Source: Kangiellaceae bacterium (lineage in GTDB: Bacteria; Pseudomonadota; Gammaproteobacteria; Enterobacterales; Kangiellaceae). From it: a stretch of 64,000 bases of DNA. Shown piece by piece: positions 37,539 through 47,749 of this stretch. The position numbers were made by a program, and so were the translations under genes. The stretch covers positions 1 to 64,000 of the forward strand of contig JABXIQ010000027.1 of NCBI GenBank assembly GCA_013373015.1, given 5' to 3'. Numbering within the stretch: the stretch's first letter is position 1; each line of letters starts with the position of its first letter. The notes beneath the pieces were generated by a model. It was not told the DNA's origin. It made no database searches and saw nothing but the letters and a program-made list of their open reading frames with translations.

Positions 37539-40049
37539 ATGCCAGAGAATAATACCGTTAAATTTGGCCGCTTTATTGTCAATCACAAATGGTTAGTACT
37601 GATTTTATCGGTAGTGTTGACCTTTCTTAGCACCATGGGTGCACAATTCTTAGAAATTAAGACGGATTATCGAGTCTTTTTCTCGAAAGATAATCCTCAG
37701 ATGTTGGCTTTTGAAGATATCCAAGATACCTACGATAAAGCCGATAATGTGATGTTTATCCTCACCCCGAAAGACGGAAATGTCTTTAGTAAACAATCAC
37801 TTAAAACCATTAAATGGCTAACCGAAGAAGGTTGGATGGTGCCTTATTCGACTCGCGTCGATTCTATCACCAATTATCAACACACCTGGGTCACACCAGA
37901 AGATGAAGATTATATGTTGGTCGGCGCTTTACTGTGTATTCCAGATAAAAACGCGGATATGGACAGTGAGTGTGAGCACGAGGCCGTGACCGATGAAATG
38001 GTGGATAACCTCTCTCCGCAGCAAATTAATGATTTGTCCGACATTGTTCTCAATGAGCCGCAACTGCTTAATCGTATAATTAATCCAAGCAAAACAGTAA
38101 CAGCCGTCAATGTCACGGTGCAGATCCCTTCTGATGATGATCTTGAAGGTTTAGAAGGTGATGCTTGGAAAGAAAAGAAAGCTGAAGTATTAGCCGCAGT
38201 ACCCAAAATCACCGCTTATGTGCGCGATCTAAAAGCACAGGTTGAAGCACGTGATCCCAATATGGAAGTGCGCATTACTGGCGTGATCATGATGAATAAC
38301 GCATTCGCCGAGACTGGCCAGAATGACATGATGACGCTAACGCCATTGATGTTATTTTTGGTTATTCCATTGGCGTTGATGTTTATGATGCGCAGTGTCA
38401 GCGGCACTATTGGTAGCGTTTTTGTTATTATTTTCTCGATTGTGTCGGCAATGGGCGCGGCTGGCTGGTTAGGTACATTCTTAACAGGGCCAATGTTCTC
38501 GGTGCCAACTGTGGTGGCCACCATGGCGGTGGCGGATTCAGTGCATCTGCTGGTTACCTTCTTGCAAAATATGCGACAAGGTATGAAAAAGGATGATGCC
38601 ATGGTTGAGAGTTTACGCATTAATATGATGCCAATTTTCTTAACCAGTTTAACTACCGTCATTGGTTTCTTAACCATGAACTTCAGTGAAGTGCCACCAT
38701 TGCGTGATATGGGGAATACTGTAGCTTGGGGTGTAGCTTTTGCCTTTATCTTCTCGGTGACTTTCTTGCCGGCCTTTATGTTGATTGTGCCAGTTAGACA
38801 CACTATCAAAGAAGACAATGCAGGCAATCGTGCGATGGATGGTTTTGCTAACTTCGTGATTGAAAAGCGAAAAATATTATTGCCAGTAATGGCAGTGTTG
38901 AGTATCGGAATTATTTCATTCTTACCCAAGAATGAGCTGAATGATGAGTTCGTAAAATATTTTGATGAAACTATCGACTTCCGCGTTGATTCCGATTATG
39001 TGGCGGAAAATCTAACTGGTTTATACACCATGTTTTACAGCATTAAGACTGATAAGCAAGATGGCATCCATGAACCGCAATTTATGGATACTTTGCAAGC
39101 CTTTATGGATTTCGCACATCAACAGCCAGAAGTCTTACACGTGCAAAGTTATACCGATGTAATGAAGCGCCTGAATAAGAGTATGAATGGTGATAAAGCC
39201 GAGTGTTACTCGTTACCGCGTCAAAGTTTAGGCAATGATTGTAATAGCGTTCTGCTTGAAGATGCTGAAGAACAAGTAGATATTAATACTTCGTTAAGGG
39301 AACTTACGGCACAATATACCTTGATGTATGAAACATCATTACCAAAAGGCATGGACTTAAACAATCAGTTGAATGGCGATAAGTCAGCAACCCGTTTGCA
39401 AATTGCTTTGAAGAACATTTCCAGCGTAGAAGTGATTGCTTTGGAAGACAAATTTGCACATTGGTTTGCCGAAAATGCACCAAGTTTAGAGATTGCTGCA
39501 TCAAGCCCTGCAATTATGTTTGCTCACGTAGGTCAACGTAATATTTATTCTATGATTAAAGGGACCTTATGGGCATTATTACTGATTTCATTAATTTTGG
39601 CCTTTGCATTGCGCTCGGCAAAACTTGGATTGTTGAGCTTGATCCCCAATATTATTCCTATGGCGGTGGCCTTTGGGATCTGGGGCATGTTCAAAGGTCA
39701 GGTGGGCATGGGTTTATCGGTGGTAATGGGCATGACCTTAGGAATTGTGGTTGATGATACGGTGCACTTCCTAAGCAAGTATTTACGTGCGCGTCGTGAA
39801 AAAAATATGGACTCACATGAAGCTGTGCGTTATGCCTTCCACACAGTAGGAATGGCCTTGACCGTAACCACGATTGTTTTGGTTGCTGGTTTCTTAGTGC
39901 TTGGTATGTCGCACTATGTGATGAATAGTGAAATGGGTATTTTGACTGCAATTACCCTTGCAGCAGCCCTAATCATTGATTTCTTATTATTACCTCCATT
40001 GCTGATGCTAGTGGAGCGCAAAAGAAAAACTATTGGAGAAGCGAAATGA
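37539..40049 (+). CDS. MMPL/RND-superfamily transporter
   Basis: 836 aa; two TM blocks; VATMAVADSVHLLVTFL and GIVVDDTVHFLSKYL. Confidence 0.9.
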   Translation: MPENNTVKFGRFIVNHKWLVLILSVVLTFLSTMGAQFLEIKTDYRVFFSKDNPQMLAFEDIQDTYDKADNVMFILTPKDGNVFSKQSLKTIKWLTEEGWMVPYSTRVDSITNYQHTWVTPEDEDYMLVGALLCIPDKNADMDSECEHEAVTDEMVDNLSPQQINDLSDIVLNEPQLLNRIINPSKTVTAVNVTVQIPSDDDLEGLEGDAWKEKKAEVLAAVPKITAYVRDLKAQVEARDPNMEVRITGVIMMNNAFAETGQNDMMTLTPLMLFLVIPLALMFMMRSVSGTIGSVFVIIFSIVSAMGAAGWLGTFLTGPMFSVPTVVATMAVADSVHLLVTFLQNMRQGMKKDDAMVESLRINMMPIFLTSLTTVIGFLTMNFSEVPPLRDMGNTVAWGVAFAFIFSVTFLPAFMLIVPVRHTIKEDNAGNRAMDGFANFVIEKRKILLPVMAVLSIGIISFLPKNELNDEFVKYFDETIDFRVDSDYVAENLTGLYTMFYSIKTDKQDGIHEPQFMDTLQAFMDFAHQQPEVLHVQSYTDVMKRLNKSMNGDKAECYSLPRQSLGNDCNSVLLEDAEEQVDINTSLRELTAQYTLMYETSLPKGMDLNNQLNGDKSATRLQIALKNISSVEVIALEDKFAHWFAENAPSLEIAASSPAIMFAHVGQRNIYSMIKGTLWALLLISLILAFALRSAKLGLLSLIPNIIPMAVAFGIWGMFKGQVGMGLSVVMGMTLGIVVDDTVHFLSKYLRARREKNMDSHEAVRYAFHTVGMALTVTTIVLVAGFLVLGMSHYVMNSEMGILTAITLAAALIIDFLLLPPLLMLVERKRKTIGEAK

Positions 40050-40849
40050 AAAAAGGTTTATTAGCGTTAACATTATTTTCAGTGGCTGCATTATCGATGC
40101 TAGTCTTAGCGCCGTTGGCAAATGCTGAAACGCCAGAAGAAAAAGGGTTAGCGATTGCTAAAGAAGCTAAAGCGCGTAATACCGGCTGGGGCGATAGCCA
40201 AGCGCAAATGGAAATGATATTAAGTAACAAAGCGGGTCGCGAAACTACGCGAAAAGTTCGCGTGAAGAGTTTAGAAGTTGAAGGTGATGGTGATAAAGGC
40301 CTGAGTATCTTTGACGAACCACGTGATGTTCAAGGTACAGCATTTTTATCCTATTCGCATATTGAAGGCAATGATGATCAATGGTTGTTTTTGCCTGCAA
40401 TTAAGCGTGTAAAACGTATTTCTTCTTCTAACAAGTCGGGTCCTTGGATGGGCAGTGAATTTGCTTATGAAGATTTGTCTTCTTTTGAAGTAGAAAAATA
40501 CAGCTATAAATTTTTGCGCGAAGAAGAATTGGATGGCGATAAAGTTTTCGTAACAGAATTAACGCCAACTTATAACAACTCAGGTTACAGCAAAACGATT
40601 TCTTGGATTGATCAAGAGCATTATCGTGTGCGCAAAATTGAATACTACGACAAGAAAGACGATTTATTAAAAGTAATGACATTTTCTGATTATAAACAAT
40701 ATTTAGACAAATATTGGCGTGCTCATACGCAAGTTATGGAAAACGTACAAACGGGAAAATCGACAACTATTAATTGGAGCGGTTATGAGTTTAACGTTGG
40801 CTTAGATGAAAATGATTTTAATAAAAGCAGTCTAAAGCGCGCGAAATAA
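40046..40849 (+). CDS. Outer-membrane lipoprotein-sorting protein (LolA-like)
   Basis: Signal peptide; ERT/LolA-like RDVQGTAFLSYSHIEGNDDQWLFLPAIKRVKRISSSNKSGPWMGSEFAYEDLSS. Confidence 0.9.
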   Translation: MKKGLLALTLFSVAALSMLVLAPLANAETPEEKGLAIAKEAKARNTGWGDSQAQMEMILSNKAGRETTRKVRVKSLEVEGDGDKGLSIFDEPRDVQGTAFLSYSHIEGNDDQWLFLPAIKRVKRISSSNKSGPWMGSEFAYEDLSSFEVEKYSYKFLREEELDGDKVFVTELTPTYNNSGYSKTISWIDQEHYRVRKIEYYDKKDDLLKVMTFSDYKQYLDKYWRAHTQVMENVQTGKSTTINWSGYEFNVGLDENDFNKSSLKRAK

Positions 40850-40881
40850 TTAGTTTTAGTTAGTAAATATAGGTAGGCAGA

Positions 40882-41493
40882 ATGAATAGTGCAGTAGCAG
40901 TAAGAAATCCAGATATTACACGACAAAAAATTCTTGATGTGGCCTTCGAAGAAATTTTATTGAAGGGTTATCAAGGCTTGCGTGTAGATCAAGTGTTAAA
41001 ACGTACTGCACTAACCAAAGGTGCTTTCTATCATCACTTTACCAGCAAGCAAGCGCTTGGTCATGCGGTCATTGACGAAGTATTGAAACCATGGATTGTT
41101 GAAAAGTGGGTTGAGCCACTAAAAGAGTTCAAAAATCCAGTGGATGACTTGATAAATATGTTAACCGAAGCGCGCAAAGAAATTAACACTGCTGAGCTGC
41201 ATACAGGTTGCCCGCTGAATAATTTAACCCAAGAAATGTCACCGCTTGATGAATCTTTTCGTTTGCGTATCGCCAACATTTGGCAAATGTGGCATCAGTC
41301 ATTAGCTGAAGCGTTCGAGCGAGGTCGACATAACGGCACTATTCGTACCGATGTTAAACCTGGCAATGTAGCACGATTTTTGATTGCAGCAATGGAAGGT
41401 ATTATTGGCCAATGTAAATGCTACATGAACGATCAGGCTTTTGATGAAGCAGGCGAATGCTTGCGAGATTATATTGAAAGTTTACGCGCCTAA
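40882..41493 (+). CDS. TetR/AcrR family transcriptional regulator
   Basis: ILDVAFEEILLKGYQGLRVDQVLKRTALTKGAFYHHFTSKQALG. Confidence 0.94.
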   Translation: MNSAVAVRNPDITRQKILDVAFEEILLKGYQGLRVDQVLKRTALTKGAFYHHFTSKQALGHAVIDEVLKPWIVEKWVEPLKEFKNPVDDLINMLTEARKEINTAELHTGCPLNNLTQEMSPLDESFRLRIANIWQMWHQSLAEAFERGRHNGTIRTDVKPGNVARFLIAAMEGIIGQCKCYMNDQAFDEAGECLRDYIESLRA

Positions 41494-41551
41494 GACTTTA
41501 CTCCCCCAGCTTGTTTCCCCTATCTTTTATAAACAAGCAAATTTTAGGCGC

Positions 41552-41580
41552 AAGCCCTGCCAATTGGCGGGGCTTTTTCT
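41552..41580 (+). terminator. Rho-independent terminator after the tetR-like gene
   Basis: AAGCCCTGCC-aatt-GGCGGGGCTT followed by TTT. Confidence 0.8.
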
Positions 41581-41584
41581 TATA

Positions 41585-43135
41585 TCAACCCAAAACATCT
41601 TTTATCGAGTGATAAATTGGCTTTAAACGTTTGTACATTTTCTTGTAGCCATCTTTATACAGATGTTGATAAATCTCTACATTTTCAGCAATAGGTTCAA
41701 ACGTTTCTCCATGATGACACATGGCGTTGACTGCTTGTTGATAGTTTGTAAACTCACCAATACCAACAGCTGCATTAATGGCAGCACCAAGAGCTGAGGT
41801 TTCGTAGGTGTGGGGTCGAGTGGCGGGTAAGTTAAATATATCAGCGGTTAGTTGCATAGCGACTGGGCTTTGTGAACCACCGCCTGAAACAATCAACTCG
41901 CTGATGTCGTGCTTAGTACGCTTCTGAATCGACTCCATTCCATCACGAAGACCATAAGCAATCCCTTCCAAAATCGCACGATATACGTGTGCTCTTGTAT
42001 GACCATCATTAAACCCAATAATCGCGCCTCGTGCTTCAGGACCAGGAATTTTTACCCCTGGAGACCAATAGGGTTGTAGCATTAAGCCATCTGATCCTGG
42101 TGCTATATTGGCTATGGATTGATCGAGTAATTGTTCTGCGGCAATGCCCATTTCTTCAGACAAATTTTGTTCTATATGGCCAAATTGTTCTTTAAACCAG
42201 CTAACCATCCAATAGCCGCGGTAGATTTGATATTCGATGGTATATGCATTTGCTACATTCGAGGGGTAAGGTGGGATAAAGCGTATGGGTTCAATGTATT
42301 TTGAGCTGGTGACATTGATAGTCGCGGTGGTGCCATAACTTAAACAGGCTTGGTGATCTTCAATGCAGCCTGAGCCTAAAACTTCGGAAGATTTATCAGC
42401 TCCCGCAGCGATCACAGGAATATTTTGTGGAATACCAGTAGCGATTGAGGCTGCTTTATGAATTACACCTATTTGCTCGCCTGGTTTAACTAATTCGGGC
42501 AACATAGCTTTATCGATAGGCGCCACTTGCCACTTCCAATCACCTTCTTTGGCCCAAGCGTGATGTTTGTAATCAAAAGGAATATAACCCACTTGTGAAG
42601 CTAAAGAGTCACGATATTCGCCAGTGAGTTTGTAATTCAAATAACCAGACATCAATAAATATTTGTGGGTTTGTTGCCAAATTTCAGGTTGATTTTCTGC
42701 AATCCAAGCAGCTTGGCAACTGGCTTGAAAGTTTTGGATAGTATTTTCAACCCCAGCAACTTTGAACAAATATTTCCAAATACCTTGGATGGGTTTAATG
42801 CTTTTAACTTTGCGTTGATCAGTCCAAACAATCGCAGGACGCAAGGATTCACCGGCTTGGTCAAGATTGACCACAGTATTGCGTAGAGTCGTTACCGCAA
42901 CGGCAGCAACGCTATTCTTATCCACGTCAGGCATCTGCCATAATTTATTACACGCTCGGCACAATGAGTCCCAGAAATAGTGTGGATGCTGTTCGCACCA
43001 TCCGGGTTGGTCAGAAAAATACGCATCAAGCGGCACTTGGGCTTTGGCAATTAACTTACCGTTCAAATCGAATAAAATGGCACGAATACTTTGCGTGCCG
43101 TTATCAATTGCTAATATAGTTTTATCTTTTTTCAT
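41585..43135 (-). CDS. FGGY family carbohydrate kinase
   Basis: TILAIDNGTQSIRAILFDLNGKLIAKAQVPL; VSGGGSQSPVAMQLTADIFNLPATRPHTYETSALGAAI. Confidence 0.93.
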   Translation of the reverse strand: MKKDKTILAIDNGTQSIRAILFDLNGKLIAKAQVPLDAYFSDQPGWCEQHPHYFWDSLCRACNKLWQMPDVDKNSVAAVAVTTLRNTVVNLDQAGESLRPAIVWTDQRKVKSIKPIQGIWKYLFKVAGVENTIQNFQASCQAAWIAENQPEIWQQTHKYLLMSGYLNYKLTGEYRDSLASQVGYIPFDYKHHAWAKEGDWKWQVAPIDKAMLPELVKPGEQIGVIHKAASIATGIPQNIPVIAAGADKSSEVLGSGCIEDHQACLSYGTTATINVTSSKYIEPIRFIPPYPSNVANAYTIEYQIYRGYWMVSWFKEQFGHIEQNLSEEMGIAAEQLLDQSIANIAPGSDGLMLQPYWSPGVKIPGPEARGAIIGFNDGHTRAHVYRAILEGIAYGLRDGMESIQKRTKHDISELIVSGGGSQSPVAMQLTADIFNLPATRPHTYETSALGAAINAAVGIGEFTNYQQAVNAMCHHGETFEPIAENVEIYQHLYKDGYKKMYKRLKPIYHSIKDVLG

Positions 43136-43139
43136 AGGA

Positions 43140-43979
43140 TTATTGCTTTAACTTGCGTGCTTTACCAGGGCTAATAGCAAACTGCTTTTTGAAAACTTTA
43201 CTAAAAGCGGCTTCAGATTTGTAACCATGATCTAATGCAATAGAAATAATAGGAGTATTAGTTGATGTCAATTGGTTATAGGCACATTGCATTCGCCAAT
43301 AGGTAACATATTGCATGGGTGTCATTTGGATAACCTCAGCAAATTTATCGGAAAATGCAGAGCGAGACATTAAGGCGTGCTGCGCAAGCGTCTCTACTGA
43401 CCAGGGGTTCCCCATATCATTATGAAATACAAATAAGGCTTTGCTTAATTGTTTATCAGCTAATCCAGCGAGAACACCATGGTTACTTTTTGATGCAAGA
43501 ACATAATATCGAATAATATAGACGAATAAAATTTCAGCCAGTTTATCGAGAATAAGACTTCTGCCTTCAGTTCCAGATTCAGCCTCATTAACAATTTGTT
43601 TAATAAGTGATTCGAACCAAGACAGTTGGCCGAGTTCATTGGCTTTAATATGGATAAAATCAGGCAAAGCACTAATTAGCGGGCTATGAGCATCGGAAAA
43701 TTGATAGCTACCACAAATTAAGGTTGTTGAAATCCCTCCTTCAGATGTATTTTCAATTTTATGTTTGATGTTTTTTGGAAAGAAAATCAAATCACCGGCA
43801 TTAAGTGAAATATGCAGATTATTTTCTGTTTGAATGGTGCAATGCCCATAAGCAATTACGTGAAAAGTACCCACGCTAGGGTTGTCTGATTGAAGCCCCC
43901 ATGGTGAGCAAAACTCAGAGTGCAGGTATATATTTGCATCAAAGTGTAATGACTGTAGTATTTTGCTAATAATATCCAT
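43140..43979 (-). CDS. AraC family transcriptional regulator with cupin_6 N-terminus (start revised to MDIISKIL)
   Basis: ALMSRSAFSDKFAEVIQMTPMQYVTYWRMQCAYNQL...IALDHGYKSEAAFSKVFKKQFAISPGKARK. Confidence 0.92.
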   Translation of the reverse strand: MDIISKILQSLHFDANIYLHSEFCSPWGLQSDNPSVGTFHVIAYGHCTIQTENNLHISLNAGDLIFFPKNIKHKIENTSEGGISTTLICGSYQFSDAHSPLISALPDFIHIKANELGQLSWFESLIKQIVNEAESGTEGRSLILDKLAEILFVYIIRYYVLASKSNHGVLAGLADKQLSKALFVFHNDMGNPWSVETLAQHALMSRSAFSDKFAEVIQMTPMQYVTYWRMQCAYNQLTSTNTPIISIALDHGYKSEAAFSKVFKKQFAISPGKARKLKQ

Positions 43980-44095
43980 TTGCGCCTTATATTTGGACGA
44001 ATAGACAAAAAAATAAGATTGATTGCAACAAATCATATAACAATCGCCAATAAAATACATCCTGTATTTAATCAAATCTATATAGGAGAAATTAT

Positions 44096-44482
44096 ATGAA
44101 TACGTTAAAGAAAATATTAAGCATGACTCTTTTAGTGGTTGCTACTACATTCGCTACTGCATCTTATGCAGACTTACCGACAACAGATGAAAATGGAGTA
44201 ACTCGAATTCATTTAGACCAATACGGTGGTTATTTTGACGCAAAGGAAACCCTAGCGAGTTTAAAAGCTGGTACTTATGAGTTTGTTGTAACCAACAAAA
44301 CGAATAAGGTTGTTGGCTTTCAAATTCAAAATTACAAAACACATGAGCAGTTGGATAAGTTCCCATTGGAACCAAACCAAACACGTATTTCACGAGTTGA
44401 AATAACAGAAGATGGTTTCCGTTATCGTTGTCCAATCAATCCAACGCCTTGGTATGATGTGGAAGGTGTTAGTAAAAAATAG
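44096..44482 (+). CDS. Secreted protein of unknown function, possible cupredoxin-like beta-sandwich
   Basis: Signal peptide LLVVATTFATASYA; AGTYEFVVTNKTNKVVGFQIQ. Confidence 0.5.
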   Translation: MNTLKKILSMTLLVVATTFATASYADLPTTDENGVTRIHLDQYGGYFDAKETLASLKAGTYEFVVTNKTNKVVGFQIQNYKTHEQLDKFPLEPNQTRISRVEITEDGFRYRCPINPTPWYDVEGVSKK

Positions 44483-44495
44483 TCGATATCAGCAA

Positions 44496-44527
44496 TAAAA
44501 TAAGGGCGGAGCTACGCCCTTATTTTA
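44496..44527. terminator. Bidirectional terminator overlapping the prlC stop codon
   Basis: TAAAATAAGGGCG-gagcta-CGCCCTTATTTTA, flanking A and T tracts. Confidence 0.8.
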
Positions 44528-46562
44528 TGCCTGAATGACGTAATAATGCCTCTACAGAAGGCTCTCTACCGCGAAAGGCTTTGAAGAGCTCTGCTGGTTC
44601 TTGTGAACCGCCTTTTTGCAAAACATGCTGTAAGAAATCTTGGCCAGTTTTGCGGTTAAAAACACCGTCTTCTTCAAAGCGTGAAAATGCATCGGCTGAT
44701 AAGACTTCTGCCCATTTATATGAGTAGTAGCCAGCAGCATAACCACCCGCAAAAATATGGCTAAAGCCATGTTGGAAGCGATTAAATGCAGGTGGGATTA
44801 CAACTGAAACTTGTTGGCGTACATTATCTAGAATATCTTGAATTTGATCTGGTTTTGCGGGATCAAAGTCACTATGGATAGTAAAGTCAAATAATGAAAA
44901 CTCTAACTGTCTTACCATTTGCATAGCAGATTGAAAGTTTTTCGCAGCTAACATCCGCTGCTTTTTATCTTCGGGGAGAGGTTCACCAGTTTCAAAGTGC
45001 TTAGCAATTTTTGCTAAACCTTGTTCATCCCAACAGAAATTTTCTAAAAATTGGCTTGGTAATTCTACTGCATCCCACGGTACTCCATTGATCCCAGCAA
45101 CCGCAGCATAATCAATGGTGGTGAGCATGTGATGAAGGCCATGACCGAACTCATGGAAAAGGGTATTGACTTCATCATGAGTGAATAATGCAGGTTGATC
45201 GCCAACTGGACCATTAAAATTACAAGTCAAAAATGCGACAGGCTTTTGAATGCTATCTGAAACTTTGCGTCGACCAATACAATCTGCCATCCAAGCACCG
45301 CCGCGCTTGTTCTTGCGAGCATAAAGGTCAAGGTAGAAGCTGGCAATATGATGGTTATTAGAATCAAAAATATCATAAAAGCGGACATCTTTATGCCATG
45401 TGTCAACATCTTGACGCTGTTTAAACTGCACATTAAACAATTGTTGTGTAATGTCAAACATGCCTTGAATGACGTGATCTTCAGGAAACCAAGGTCGTAA
45501 TTCTTCTTGAGAAATATCATGTTTCTCACGACGGAGTTTTTCAGAATAATATGCTAAATCCCAGGCTTTGAGATTATTAAAGCCATGCTTATCAATGGCA
45601 TATTGCGTGAGCTCGTCAAGCTCTGCTTTTGCTTGAGGTTTTGATTTGTTCGCTAAATCATTCAAAAAGCCAAATACTTCATCTGTAGAACTGGCCATTT
45701 TAGTGGCAAGTGATAATTCTGCGTAGTTATTGAAATCTAATAATTGGGCAAGTTCATGGCGTAGGCTCAGTATCTCTGGCATCAAAGAGCTGTTGTCAAA
45801 TTCATGAGCATTTGGCCCTTGATCTGAAGCGCGAGTACAGAAAGCTGTGTAAACTTCTTCTCGTAAAGCACGATCATTGGCATGCATCATTACAGGTAAA
45901 TAGGATGGATAATCAAGGGTAATACGATAGCCGTCGACATCATTCGCTTGTGCCAGTTGCTGGGCAGCGTCAATCGCCGATTGGGGCAGGCCATCCAACG
46001 CATCGGCAGAATCAAAATCTTTGTACCAAGCCATAGTAGCATCAAGCAAGTTTTGCTCAAATTTTGAAGTAAGCTCAGATAATCTGAGTTGAATTTGGCC
46101 ATAACGCTTCTTCTTTTCATCCGTCAATGAAACGCCAGATAATTTAAAATCTCGCAAGTCATCGATAAGAATTTTGCGTTGTACTGTGTCTAAGTTAAGT
46201 TGATCGGCTTTGTGATGTAGATTGGAAACTGCTTGATACAACCCATGATGCTGCCCCATTTCAGTACCATATTCCGACAATAACGGCAGACAAGCATTGT
46301 AAGCATCACGCACAGAGTCGGAGTTCATTACAGCGTTAATATGGCTGATCGGGGACCACGCCCTATCAAGTTGATCATTAATCTGTTCCATTTGATCGAC
46401 AAAGTTATGCCAACTAATTGATTCCTTTGTTAGGTTATTTGTCAATTCATCGATTTGTTTTCTGCTATCAGCAATAATTTGAGAAATTGCTTGCTGCATA
46501 TGCGACGGTTCAATTTCAGAAAAGGGAGGTAATGTATTTAAATTGAGTAATGGATTAGTCAT
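44520..46562 (-). CDS. prlC: Oligopeptidase A (M3 metallopeptidase)
   Basis: NTLFHEFGHGLHHMLT (HEXXH); GAWMADCIGRR; NPLLNLNTLPPFSEIEPSHM. Confidence 0.96.
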   Translation of the reverse strand: MTNPLLNLNTLPPFSEIEPSHMQQAISQIIADSRKQIDELTNNLTKESISWHNFVDQMEQINDQLDRAWSPISHINAVMNSDSVRDAYNACLPLLSEYGTEMGQHHGLYQAVSNLHHKADQLNLDTVQRKILIDDLRDFKLSGVSLTDEKKKRYGQIQLRLSELTSKFEQNLLDATMAWYKDFDSADALDGLPQSAIDAAQQLAQANDVDGYRITLDYPSYLPVMMHANDRALREEVYTAFCTRASDQGPNAHEFDNSSLMPEILSLRHELAQLLDFNNYAELSLATKMASSTDEVFGFLNDLANKSKPQAKAELDELTQYAIDKHGFNNLKAWDLAYYSEKLRREKHDISQEELRPWFPEDHVIQGMFDITQQLFNVQFKQRQDVDTWHKDVRFYDIFDSNNHHIASFYLDLYARKNKRGGAWMADCIGRRKVSDSIQKPVAFLTCNFNGPVGDQPALFTHDEVNTLFHEFGHGLHHMLTTIDYAAVAGINGVPWDAVELPSQFLENFCWDEQGLAKIAKHFETGEPLPEDKKQRMLAAKNFQSAMQMVRQLEFSLFDFTIHSDFDPAKPDQIQDILDNVRQQVSVVIPPAFNRFQHGFSHIFAGGYAAGYYSYKWAEVLSADAFSRFEEDGVFNRKTGQDFLQHVLQKGGSQEPAELFKAFRGREPSVEALLRHSGIK

Positions 46563-46564
46563 AG

Positions 46565-47326
46565 TTATTTCTTATTAATATTAGATTGATAATGTTCAAA
46601 TAATTTTGCTTGTTTCAAATAAGCATAATTTGCTTGTAACTTTGAGAAGATAAAACCTCGCAGACCAGCTAAAACATATCTTTGCAAAACAAAAACTTTA
46701 ATAAAAGTTAAAGGGTAAATAGTGATTAGCTTGATAAATGAAGGTTTTTTCCCTTTGCTAAATCTTTCTCGAGCTTTCAAAGAAGAGTAGTAATTATACT
46801 TATCTTCAAGAGTTTTAATTTCATTATATCCATAATGATTGAAATAATTCTTAGAGAAGAACTCTTTACCTGTAAAGTCGGGTCCCTCATGAACAAGATC
46901 ATCAACACGGTATGTTGCTGATTCTCTTTTGAATAGCCGATGATTGTTGGGTTTATGAATAATGTTTGGAAAAAAACTATTCATGAATAAATCATTTCGG
47001 TAACAGCGCATGTAATCACAATCAGTGGTAATAGCTACTTTTATGTCAATAATTAAAGCTTCAGTTAATTCTTCATCAGCATCCAAGTTTAGAACCCACG
47101 AGTTTCGACAATGCTGCATGGCAAATTGCTTTTGTTTAGCAAACCCAGGCCAAGGATTATGGATAACTTTAGCTCCGTAAGAAGTTGCTATTTGCACAGT
47201 ATTATCAGTGCTACCGCTATCTACGACGATTAATTCATCAAATGCGCCGCAACTTTCAAGAGCTCTAGCAATATGAGGTTCTTCATTCAAGGTGATAATA
47301 AAAACGCTTACTGGAATTTTTTTCAT
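46565..47326 (-). CDS. Family-2 glycosyltransferase, WaaE/KdtX-like
   Basis: SVFIITLNEEPHIARALESCGAFDELIVVDSGSTDNTV; LNLDADEEL. Confidence 0.9.
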   Translation of the reverse strand: MKKIPVSVFIITLNEEPHIARALESCGAFDELIVVDSGSTDNTVQIATSYGAKVIHNPWPGFAKQKQFAMQHCRNSWVLNLDADEELTEALIIDIKVAITTDCDYMRCYRNDLFMNSFFPNIIHKPNNHRLFKRESATYRVDDLVHEGPDFTGKEFFSKNYFNHYGYNEIKTLEDKYNYYSSLKARERFSKGKKPSFIKLITIYPLTFIKVFVLQRYVLAGLRGFIFSKLQANYAYLKQAKLFEHYQSNINKK

Positions 47327-47327
47327 A

Positions 47328-47729
47328 CTATTCATTAGAAGGAATATGACGCACGACTTCAATTATTTCTGTTGTAGAAACAGATGGTGTTCGAGGAAGG
47401 TATTTTACCTCACAATACAACTTCATATCGTCAAATTTTCCTTGCCAATCATCTCCCATAACCAGCATATTTGCTTGATATTGTTGAATATAGTCTTTCT
47501 TTAACTCTAAGGACTCTTCTAAAAAAACAAAGTCAACGCATGATAAAGCACTAACAATATGCATTCTATCTTCCTGAGAATAAATTGGATAACGTCCTTT
47601 TTTACTATTATTCAGCTCATCAGATGAAATGCCAACGTATAGTTCTGTACCAAGGGATTTCGCGCGCTCTAAGATGTTGACATGTCCAACGTGAAAAACA
47701 TCAAATGTCCCAAAAGTAATAATGCGCAT
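47328..47729 (-). CDS. tagD: Glycerol-3-phosphate cytidylyltransferase (TagD-like)
   Basis: GTFDVFHVGHVNILERAKSLG; MGDDWQGKFD; LPRTPSVSTTEII. Confidence 0.88.
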   Translation of the reverse strand: MRIITFGTFDVFHVGHVNILERAKSLGTELYVGISSDELNNSKKGRYPIYSQEDRMHIVSALSCVDFVFLEESLELKKDYIQQYQANMLVMGDDWQGKFDDMKLYCEVKYLPRTPSVSTTEIIEVVRHIPSNE

Positions 47730-47749
47730 TTTTTATCTCCAAGACTCTG

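Noticed and set aside
38216-38929. 237-aa minus-strand ORF
   Set aside because: Antisense shadow of the MMPL transporter; Thr/Ile/Lys-rich composition typical of reverse-frame translation.
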